DNA from: Conus ventricosus
Lineage: Eukaryota > Mollusca > Gastropoda > Neogastropoda > Conidae
Direction: 5' to 3'
Assembly: GCA_018398815.1 (NCBI GenBank)
Contig: CM031603.1
Coordinates: forward strand, 6,425,111-6,489,110
Length of the DNA stretch: 64,000 nucleotides
Every line of letters starts with the position of its first letter. The stretch's first letter is position 1. A program made the position numbers and the translations under genes. A model generated the notes under the pieces. That model searched no databases. It saw nothing but the letters and a program-made list of their open reading frames with translations, and was not told the origin of the DNA. Below are positions 14,002 through 26,093 of the stretch, in pieces.

Positions 14002-16804
14002 AGAGACACATAATTAGAGAGAGATAGAGACAAGGTGAAACACACACGAACACTGTTTACCTGAACATGTTTACCTTCACCATGAGTCAATCAATAGTGC
14101 AGTGGTGATGCCAATTCCCAACCCATGCTAAGGGAAACACAATGCCTTTAATTAAGCAGTTTTCTTTCAACTTCAGTTATCATTTGTTGTTTTCACCTTC
14201 AGTCTTTCATTTTCAGTCTTTAGTTGTGGGCTAACAATTGGTCCATTACACAGGTTGTCCACACTTTACACAAATTATTAATTAATATTAATTGTTACTT
14301 TACATATGAAACTGTCTGATAATTGTATACGCTCTCACCTACAGTGCAAGATAGGCTGAAAGTGACAAGTTCATCGATGTTTTGAGTCTTTCAGTCATTT
14401 CCTTTACACACACCTGCACTCAAAATCTTGCTCGGAGTTGATGCAGCATCTTTCAAAAGCTCAACTTTTCGAATGTGACCTTTTGTTTCACAATGACGGG
14501 TAACGTCGAATTGTCCAGAAGAAGCGATTGAAATGTCTTTGTTACAATACTTGCAGTAAATGTACGATTTTCCCAACCTGGATGGAGCTATTCCTGGTAT
14601 CTGGCAATACCTGTCTAGAAATTCTTGCTCTCTTTTTTTTTTGGTTGAGGACCGTCAACTTCAGCAGAGGGACGTTTCGACATTTTCGTGGCACTTCTTG
14701 TAGCTATGTTTTGGTAGCAGTTTTGGACCGGCGCAGCGCAGAGAACACAAAATGGCGACACCGAAACCACGCCAAATCTCGAGCCCCGAGAACTACTACC
14801 AGTACTCTTTCGGCCAATCAAAAACATTGACATGAGAGGTCGCGGGTACTACTGGTACTCTTTTGGCCAATCAAAAACATTGACATGAGAAGTCGCGAGA
14901 AGAGAAGTGAGAATACACACGGCAGCTCTGTCATATATTACTGTTCCTTGGAAAATGCAGTGTACAGTAATGATTATAGTCGGATTATTTTTTCGCCGTA
15001 TTTTTTCCCATTTGCCGTATTTATCGTATTTCTGTCAATTACGCGTGCAAAAACGGCGAAATCGTATGGGTAAACAGGTCTGGCTTTACAATAAACACAC
15101 TATCTCACTCACTCAACAGGCTGCCTACCCAGGTAGAGCCCGCTGAAAAGCAGCCTACTGGCACTCATTCAGTTGTTTCCTGTACCATTCAAATATCAGT
15201 CACTCATTTTCATTTATCTCATTTATTCCTCCAGTTTCTCACATAGGATGCAAGCGATGTTTATACATGTCCTCCATTTCCACTGGTACATGATGGCACA
15301 CGATAACATAAGTGACAATTTTTGTGGCTTGGTAAGAAATACCAGGCGCTATCTCAATCCACATCAATTTTGCCAGGGCAGGCGGGGAACCCCCCTGCCT
15401 TTTCAATTTTCAACTGCCGTGGGTTCTTTAACCTTTACCACCGAGTCGTCCAAAATTGACGACAGGATTCTCCCCCTTGAGGCGAGTCGTCCCCAAATCC
15501 GGATGACGGACAGACAGCAGTACATTCTGCCCTGTCGTCCACAATCACACGACGGAACATAAAAAATTTCCTACACTTTCCATGAAATGGTCCAAAGGGG
15601 AAAAAAGCTCTGTAACTAGTCTTGGGGATGTTGGAACAGTTGTCGACCATACTTTTATGGCCTATGTGAACTTGGCTGACCCCAGGGGCTTTGAAACAAA
15701 GAAACTGGCGGCACCGCCACGCGGCACGTATTTCCTGTGCCAGAAAAAAATGTCGGTCAGGCAAAGGGTGGTACCAATTTCTCGCTCAATGGGGGCGCTT
15801 GAAATCGTATTACAAAGTGGATCTGGTGATGAGGGAGTTGAGTGTTTGTTCTTTTTCCTGTGACATCTAACACAAGACCGTCATTGTTGTAGAGCTACCG
15901 TAAAAATAAATTAAAAAGTGGTCAAATCTGTGGGGTCGGAGGGAATGAGCGCTGTGCGCGAGCGTGCGGCAGCAGGGAAATCGTGCCTTCGTGCCGCTCT
16001 CGGCTGGATAGTATTAACCCGTGCAGGGGCCAGGAAGCACATGGGTCTGACTCAAATTTTAGTCCCCATCCGATGGACTTGACGTTCAGTTCAATTTGTC
16101 ATTTAAACTGGGGAAAAAAAGGGCGAGAAAGGCAGGCTCGAAGCCACGCACTTCTCACACTTGGATTGGCAGGCGAATGTCATAACCACTTTGCCACCTT
16201 TCTTCCTAACAATGCATGTGGTAGTCAGTGTGTTATAAATTTTCATCGAGAAGGACCTGGCCCACTGTGCCGAGAAGGTGAACAGACTGACATAACCTTC
16301 AGTGACAGACCATCCCAGGATGGACACAACAGGGACACCAATAATTTTTTCACCAGCAGTTTGCTGTACTCTCTGCACAGACTGATTTATGGGATGTGAT
16401 CTTCAGCTGAATGTCTCTTGAACACTTGCAAAACCCTTTGATGTTACCTACCATCTGTGATCACATCCTTTTGAGAACTTCCTTTACATGCTTTCCAGTC
16501 TCTGTGTAGGGATGCATCCTAAACTGTACTAATGTTTAAAATCCTTAACCATCTATAATCCGTGGATTTTATTTTATGTTTTTTAAAAACCATCCCAAAT
16601 CCCATGATTTTAACTTTGTTTTTCAACCTTTTAAAGTCCATGCATTTTAATTCAAGCTTTAAACAAAATCCCTGTTATTTACATACTTTTGAATTGATGA
16701 ACACACCATATTCTAACATTTCTGGTTTTTTCAACAAAATATTTCTCTAGATTAGCTTCAATTGGGAATATCACACACACACACACACACACATGCACGC
16801 GTGT

Positions 16805-16838
<34 letters not shown>

Positions 16839-19800
16839 ACCACAACACACACACACCACACACACACACACATACATACACACACACACATACACACACA
16901 CACAACACATAGCCATTCCCATGCATGGGTGAAACCTACAAAACTTGATTTGACTGAAATTAGGCTGGGGTCCAGGGGCCGCCTAGGCCCCGGCGGGGTA
17001 CAGGGGCAGCGCCCCGTTGGGGGGCCCAGGGGGGCGAAATTGATGTTTTTAATTTTTTAGGCCAATTTCGTTGGCTCTCCTGCACCAGAAAAAGCTTAAT
17101 TGTAACATGATTTCTGCAGTAAAAAGCTTAACTGTAACATGCTTTTGTGAGTTACTGTTAGACTTTATGTTCCATTAATTCATTTAAATGAATAAAAATA
17201 ATATTCATGGCTTATTGTACAAGCTCAGGAAAGTTAAAGTCTAAAAGTGTAGAAATAAACCAGAATATAAAAACTCAAAAAGGGAAATTTTTCTCACCCA
17301 ATCTGAACTGATCAAAACATTCAAAAAATCAACAAAATTTCCCCCACAAATTGTTTAAAATGGTCACTTTACTATTTGAATCAAGATTGTGTGTAAAAAG
17401 AATATACATGCTCACACATTTGAGATGCACAATGAGGAACCAAAGTAGCCTTATTCTTGCCGGCACCATTCGTCTTTTTAGTCCAAAGAATCACACCATT
17501 TTAAATAAGGAGAAATCAAAGTTGACATGTTGTCAGCACATTTTGTCTTTCCTAGCAACCACACCACATATAGAAAATGGATGAACAAAGGTGGCCTTCT
17601 TATCTTGTCAGTTCCTCTTGTTCTCACCGTCAAAAAGCCACCATATACATGAAGTATAATTCATCCTTTCAATCATTTTCAGAATTGTCCATCAATAAAG
17701 TGCAAAGCTGTGATCCACATTTCTATCATTTTCCATGGTGTCTAACAAAAGCAAGGACGAGTCATTATGATTCCTGTTGATTTTGATTAAGCAGTCATAT
17801 ATTAATGAAATTCTCTTGCCCTGTCAAACAATGAGTGGTAAAGAAAACTAAAAAAAAGAAGAAAAAAGAAGAAAAAAAAAAGGAAAGATGAAGAAAAAAA
17901 AAGTCTTTCAGTCCAGTAGTGGGCGCTTGAAAAACTGCCTGATGTCTGCAGCACCAGCTTTTTGTTTTCTACTGGAGCCAGGTACTGGAGACAATGGAGC
18001 AGCTGAAGAAGCAGACTGAACATGATGGGGCACAGATGGACATACAGATGTAGAAATGTTGACAGGTGGGGCTGCAGCTGGAAATAGGCTAGACGTGGAG
18101 GAGACAGTAGCTACATTTTTTTTTTGGCTGCTTGTGATAAATATTCCAAGGTGGGAATTGGTGAAATTAAAAAAAAAAAAAGTAAAGTGTAGGAGGATTC
18201 AGGTCATTTCTGTTTTTCCACCTTTTCTTTTCCTAAAAAAGTATCATAACAAACATGATTTTTTTAAGGAAAGGAACTAAAAAATAAATAAACAAACAAA
18301 ATGAAAACTGACAATAAAACCCCCACTCACAATAATAAAAATAAAATTCTAAGAATCCCATCACCCCCCACCCACCACCTGAAAGTAATATAAAAAAAAA
18401 AAAAAAAGGAAATTTACTCTTTAAAAAAAAAATCCAAACAATAAATTTTTTAAAATTTTCCACCCCTGATATAAATTAAATTACTCCCACCCCACCGCAC
18501 CAAAAATATCAACAATAAGTATAATTAGCCCCCCCAATCCCGACCCCCCCCCCCCCCCCATCAACTTTTAAAATTTGATTCTAATTACTTTAGCAAAGAA
18601 TACTGAAATGTTAACACGCCTTCATGTTTTTCTTATGCTCTGGGTGATCAGCATGGCTTCGAAGTTTCTTTTTTTTTCCGTTCGCTCCGCTGATCGTTTT
18701 TGAACAAACGATACAGAAACGCGTGCCGGCCACATTTATTTTCTTGCACCACTTGCGATATTCATTGCCGTCGTCATCAGTTTTGTTTAGCCATTGCCAT
18801 CTCCATTTGTTTCTAATTTGGCCCTCGACCATGCTACTGGATCTCCTTCTTTCAAAAAAGCCATGACTACTTAATTTCTGGAGCACCGTGCAAACGTTCG
18901 TTGTCTGTAGACGCGCCAATGTTAGCCTGTGAAGATGCCGGAAACACAGAAACAGCTACTTCCGGTATGAGATCGAAAACTTGGATCGAACACAAAATCG
19001 GAACCGATAATTTTTTTTTTTTTTTTTTTTTTAAATTGACGGAAGTTCCGTCAAGACTGAAAGTCATTTTGACGGATTTCCGTCCATAGACGGAAAAGTT
19101 TCACCCATGCATACATATTCACACACGCGCGCGCGCGCGCACACACACACACACACACATACCATACACACACACAGATGGACAAGCCTTACCCCTGCAG
19201 CAGTGTAGTCATTTCTGGCAGGCCGTTGATTTCAGCATCGACGGCCAGGGCTTGGGGCGTGTCCTCCAAGCGCAGCATGCCCTCAGGTGTGTGCACCATG
19301 CGTAGCACTGCCACCTCCCTCTTTACCCCCAGCTTCAGGCGAAACACGAAGCCACTCTGTAACAACATGGCCACCATCACTGGGAAACTTTCCAGGCAGT
19401 GATACAAAACTGGGATACTTTCCAGGTAATGACACAAAACTGGGATACTTTCCAGGCAGTGATGCAAAACTGGGAGACTTTCCAGGCAGTGATACAAAAC
19501 TGGGATACTTTCCAGGTAATGACACAAAACTGGGATACTTTCCAGGCAGTAATACAAAACTGGGAGACTTTCCAGGCAGTGATACAAAACTGGGATACTT
19601 TCCAGGTAATGACACAAAACTGGGATACTTTCCAGGCAGTGATACAAAACTGGGAGACTTTTCCAGGCAAAGATACAAAACTGGGATACTTTTCCAGGCA
19701 AAGATACAAAACTGGGATACTTTTCCAGGCAAAGATACAAACCTGGAATACTTTCCAGGTAAAGATACAAAACTGGGATACTTTCCAGGCAATGACACAG

Positions 19801-22800
19801 AACTGGGATACTTTCCAGGCAACGATAAAAAGCATCTCCGCAGCAACATTTAAAAAAAAATTCAGTCTGACATCAAGAGACGTGTGCGAAGAAACACTCA
19901 CACATGCACCTTACTCAGTTACTGCAGGTCTCACACCTGTATTGACAGATGCCTGGGCTGTTAAAGAGAGGCCCCAATGATCTTGGAATCCCTTTGTGGA
20001 GTGAGAGTTAAATGGCCTTTGACTGAGTTGAGACCTCAATGATCTTGAATTGTCTTTAAATAGAGACCTCAACGACCTCTGACTGTCTTTGAAGAGAGAG
20101 ACACCAACGATCTGTCAGTGTGTTTCAGGAGAGAGACATCTATGATCTGTCAATGTCTTTGCAGAGAGAGACATCCATGGTCTGTCAATATCTTTGTAGA
20201 GTAAGATCCACACACTGTCAATCAATGTCTTTGTGGAGAGAGATCCATGATCTGTCAAAATCTTTGTGGAGAGAGACATCCATGATCTTTCAATGTGCTT
20301 GTGGAGAGAGACATCCATGATCTGTCAATGTCTTTGTGAAGTAAGACATCTACGATCTGTCAATGTCTTTGTGGAGACATCCATGATCTGTCAATGTCTT
20401 GGTGGACAGAGACATCCATCATCTGTCAATGTCTATGCGGTGAGAGATATGTATCCATGATCTGTCAATGTCTTTGTGGACAGAAACATCCATGATCTGT
20501 CAATGTCTTTGTGGAGAGAGATCGACGATTTATCAATATCTTTGTGCAGAGAGAGTCAGACATGCATGATCTGTCAATGTCTTTGTGGACAGACACATCC
20601 ATGATCTGTCAATGTCTTTGTGGACAGACATATCCATGATCTGTCAATGTCTTTGTGGACAGACACATCTATGATCTGTTAATGTCTTTGTGGACAGACA
20701 CAGCCATGATCTGTCAATGTCTTTGTGGACAGACACATCCATGATCTGTCAACATCTTTGTGGACAGACACATCCATGATCTGTTAATGTCTTTGTGGAC
20801 AGACACATCCATGATCTGTCAATGTCTTCGTGGACAGACACATCCATGATCTGTTAATGTCTTTGTGGACAGACACATCCATGATCTGTCAACGTCTTTG
20901 TGGACAGAGACACCCATGATCTGTCAATGTCTTCGTAGAGAGAGACATCCATGATCTGTCAATGTCTTCGTAGAGAGAGACATCCATGATCTGTCAATGT
21001 CTTTGTAGACAGAGACATCCATGATCTGTCAATGTCTTTGTGGACAGAGACATCCATGATCTGTCAATGTCTTTGTGGACAGAGACATCCATGATCTGTC
21101 AATGTCTTTGTGGACAGAGACATCCATGATCTGTTGATGTCTTTGTGGAAAGAGGCATCCATGACCTGTCAATGTTTCATGCAGCGAAAGTGAACAAGTT
21201 GAAAAAAAAACAACCCCACCTGACAATAGCAGTCTCTTCTAAAGGGAAAGGCTTATGCATGCACATACAGAATGCACGCTGAGTGGTTTACGCACATGCA
21301 CTTGACAATAAGGCCAGATCCAAGGCTATGGGTAAAGTCATACAGAGAACAGATTTCGTCATCCTTGTCTGTGTCAGACTGGTGTTCCTCTGGACGTGGT
21401 GCTAAAGAAGTCCTGAGAGCAGCATGTAGGAAGCACACTAGAAGTAAGCACAGCAACAAGAGAGTAGCCATTGCACGCTTGTCTCTGTCACTCCTATATT
21501 TGACTTGTATGCTGAGACTGCAAAATGAAGCTGATAGCTAGTGGATGGCATCTGTCAGACATTTCAAAAGATGTTTTTCTCCCTTTCTTTTTCTCCCCCC
21601 TCCTCCCTCTAAAACGTCAGTGAAGACATCATCATAAATGTCAGGTAGACTACCTACACATGAAATTCAGACCTGTTTACCTTAAAATTGGTACTGGGTA
21701 CTTTTCAACCAAAAAATGAGGTTTCCCCCCAACAAAGAGCATGTACAACTGTACCAAATTTTGTAAAAAAAATAGGGAGGGAGGGGCGGGGATGGACATG
21801 TTCTTTCATCGTCCAAATTTTTGTAAAAGCAAGAGGAGGGGGGTGGGGTGGGGGTGGGAATTTTCATTTTCCCCTGCCATCACACTGTGGATCCCCGACA
21901 CGATTACATTCCTGATCTTGCAATATCTATGCTAAACACTGTGTTCCTGTAACAAAACTTTTTCATACTTGGCATGCTTTGGAGCTACTTGAAGCCATCT
22001 TAACAGGTTTTTTTTTTTTATTGTTCTGGGCCTATGGTCCCCACAGCTTTATTTTTTCCGCCCCATGCGAGACACTTAGTGAAAGGGCCGAACAAACAAA
22101 GCTTACACATTTCTAATCCAACATTTTTGTTGTTGTAGTCCAAGCAGAGGCATGTATCAAACTTGTGTACTAGTTAACTAGGGAAAATTAAGTTCCCAGA
22201 AAGTGATGACGTCATTTTTGCACAATTGTGTGTGTGTTGTCATTGTTTGAATATCGCCTGACCACTTGTGTACAAGCTTTCATGCCGTATCTACATTAAC
22301 TACAGGAAAATAAACCTAGTCGAGTTTGGTATTAAAAGAATTGTCAGGAATTCGCCTATTCAGTCATCTCAAAAGCACATATATATTACATTTTTCATGA
22401 CAACCACTAATTATCAAACTGACAGCCCCACTTGTAATGGCCGCTCAGCAATGCCGAACACATTGTTGCCAGACCGCTTTACACAGATGACATTCAGTTC
22501 GCCGAGTAAAGCACGGTTAGCTGGCTGGTGGGGAGCAGCCTGCAGAAAACACCCCTTTCCATGACCTGCATTCACGGCTTGGCCTCTGCAGCTGTGGGCG
22601 AGCTGTAAACTCCCCTTCCTCTCAAAACTAAGTGGCTTGCTCTGAACAGCCATGTCCTCACTGTTGTTCCTACTTATCGGAATGTTGTTGCAGAGGCAGA
22701 AACAGCCAGATGCGTTTTCCCATGCAAGCGTTAGTGACAGTTGCTTTTTGGTCCGAGCGACCAACTTGGCTTGCTGAGACAACAACATGGTTACACTCTG

Positions 22801-25743
22801 CAAGAATGATTACTGCTGAAGAACTTCTTGTCTAAATTTCAGGTGTTTTTTTTTTTTCCTGTTGCATCATGTTTTTATGAAACATCTACAAACTGTGGTG
22901 AAATTGTATGGGGAAAACAGGTTTGCATTTCAGATATCATCACCAGCAGGATAAGCATCTTCATATGTACAAACTTGTACCGTGTCAAGTGAAAGACATC
23001 ATTATCTTCCCGTAGACTATCTCCATATGAACCAGCTGTACCACATCTAGTGAAGACATCATTATCGGCAGGTAGACCACCTCCACATGGACTTACCTGT
23101 ACCACATCTGGTGAAGACATCATTATCGGCAGGTAGGCCACTTCCACATGGACTTACCTGTACCACATCCAGTGAATACATCAGTACCGGCAGGCAGACC
23201 ACCTCCACATGGACTTACCTGTACCACATCCAGTGAAGACATTATAAGCAGGTAGGCCACCTCCACATGCACTTACCTGAACCACATCTAGTAGAGACAT
23301 GATAATCAGCTGGTACATCACCTCCACATGGACTTGCCTGTACCACATCTAGTGAAGACACCATTATCTGCAGGTAGCCCATCTCCCCATGGACCTACCT
23401 GTACCACGTCCAGTGAAGACCAACAGCATCTGCAGGTAGACCACCTCCACACGGACTTACCTGCACCACATCCAGATGCTGTAAACTGACAGCGACCTTG
23501 AACCCCAGCTGTCGGAGTTTTTTCGGCCAGCTCGATGAGGTAGAGGGTCTTTAGGTCGCGGATCCTCTCGATGTCTTCCGGCCAGTGGCCACTGCCCTCC
23601 AGAGAACACATCACTGAAAGCAACACACATCACTGAAAGCAACACACATCATCACCATGATCACCTCACTGCTCCTCAACATGTGCATGCAGCTAATTCA
23701 GTCTGACACGCTTACCCCCTAAGACGCCTGCTGTAATTCAGACCTGTTGAGATCCTCAGGATCATTGCAATTATGACTTGTTCACCCCCTCAGTGACCTT
23801 TGCAATTCAGACCTGGTTACCCCTTCAGACACCTGTCGTAATTCAGACCTGTTAGCCCCCTCAGACAACCCTGACGTAATGAGGCAATCTACAATGTGTA
23901 ATCTGAAGGTGGAAAGTGTAATCTCAAACAATGCACCGCAAACATTCCACTGACATTTTACTCCAAACATTCCGTTGACCTTTTACTCCAAACATTCCAC
24001 TGACCTTTTACCCTTGAAGCAACTCAACAGATTGTTCAAAATGCCGTCAGAACCATTTTCCGTTCAAATTTGCAGGTAAAATCTCTCTTGTAAACTTTGC
24101 GGTGAACAGTCTGTGCCCTTTTCCTTTGGATGGGGCAACTGTATTGTTTATGATGGACAGAGATACGCTTCTACTTTTTTTCATTTTTATAGAGAACACA
24201 TTTTTTTTCTTCTTCCCTGTTTCTTTTTCTGATGTGGTATGTTCCGATTCACCTCCAGAATCTCCATGTGACCTCATTCCCTGTGCCATTTTAGACAGAA
24301 ATGACAAAGTGTCTGCCAAGATCGGTTATAAGATTTCCCCCTTTGTTCACTGACATGACCACCTGTTCCAACAACAATGGCGCCGTGCTACTGCAAACAC
24401 ATTCAACTTTGGTGGTATTGGAGTCATGGTACTGAACCACGCAGATGCGTTTCAATAGCCTTGTGACACCACATAGGCACCAATCTTGAAAAAGTAATTC
24501 TGGCGAACTCTTCAGTGGAACGTAGTTTAACTCTTACACTGGTAATTCAACAACGTACTATTAAGCATGCTGTCGGGTGAATTAACAGAAGGAAAGTTTG
24601 AAGAAATAGTTACGTTTGTATGGTATGCATAACTTTTCAACGGTTAGTTTGAACGTGACATGCACAATAAAAATTGCTAGTAATTGAATAAAGAATAATA
24701 TAAAACAGAACTGTGTGGTTGTGAGTGTTTGATTAGGTGCTTACATGTCTAGAATATGACAATAACAGGTGAAAACAGGTGGCGAATCCTGCTCGTCATT
24801 CTCAAGAGCTTGTTCACAAATAATCCAGTCAATGATGTTCTACAGTATCCAGAAATAAGTTACAGCCCTTTTCAAAGGAAAGTAAGTGTGGATTATACCC
24901 ATCTTCCATGAAGGTAATCCAGGTAAGAATGAATAAGGTACAGTTCAGTTTTCAAATTGAAATCATGTGCTGATAACACACACAAATGGTAACTATCAAC
25001 AAATGTAACAGTTAGCCCACACTGTCATTGTTTGTTTGACAGCTTTAGGATCATCTGGAAGCGCTACACTGAGTTTTTCTTCCCCACTGAATGGCATGTT
25101 GAGATTCCCTCATCCATAGGCACTCATCCAGTCATTGCCCATGTCGATCTCAAAATCACAATTACATGGGGCTTGATCTAAATCAAAACTATCACCCACC
25201 ATTCCCAATTCATAACTTCTTGACTTCACCTGCTCTTTCCACAACAGTATCAGCAAAAACATCTTCAAACAAGTTCCTAATTCTATCAAATTCTCCTTTG
25301 GGCGCTGCCACTGTTGTTTGCCAGACGAGTCGACAACCAGTGACGGCCATGACGTAACAGCGCGATTTATGTCGCGACAACCAGGGTTAAGTAGGTGTAA
25401 CAGCAAAAAGAGGCCTTCAAAAGCATGATTAATTATACCAAAAGAACAAGGTAAACTGGTACAATGCATGTGCATGTGTTGCAAGTTGCTTCAGTGATCA
25501 TCGACAAAGAATTCTGATGGCAATGATAATACAGCATATTCTAGATGGCAGCAGAATCACAGCACCTACATATCTACCAAACCAAAACATGTATGGGGAG
25601 GGTCGGAGAGCACTCACCTGTCATGGCTGGTGTATACAACGGGAGTGGATTGTTTCCCTTTAGAAGGTGCTCTGAAGTGATCTGCTTTACAGCAGCGTGT
25701 GCTGGAAAGACCTGTTTAAAAAACAGATAACACTTTTGTATAT

Positions 25744-25813
<70 letters not shown>

Positions 25814-25844
25814 CAGACAGAGAGAGAGAGAGTGAGAGGGAGAG

Positions 25845-25918
<74 letters not shown>

Positions 25919-26032
25919 AGAGATGGAATGACCTGTTTCAAAAAGAAAAATGTTTTTATATTTTGAGAGAGAAAGAGAGCAACAGACAGACAGACAGACA
26001 GAGAAAAAGACAGACAGTGAGAGAGACGGACG

Positions 26033-26093
<61 letters not shown>

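Noticed and set aside
16130..16199. A functional tRNA gene on the minus strand
   Set aside because: A- and B-box-like motifs exist, but the stems do not pair cleanly and the copy continues into a SINE body.
19189..19980. Long open frames on both strands over the 30-bp repeats
   Set aside because: A repeat unit divisible by three stays open in many frames; no start context, family or codon signal. Only 19193-19356 is coding (NOL6).
22414..22803. 130-codon minus-strand frame
   Set aside because: Lies inside a transposon relic, with no recognisable domain or splice context.
19374..24015. CRISPR-like arrays (regular repeats at 19.4-21.2 and 22.9-23.5 kb)
   Set aside because: Units are contiguous degenerate tandem repeats with no unique spacers, in a eukaryotic intron.
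25110..25484. 125-codon minus-strand frame as a gene
   Set aside because: No family features; another frame nearby looks more like a transposon N terminus, and the stretch sits at a TTAA-bounded relic.
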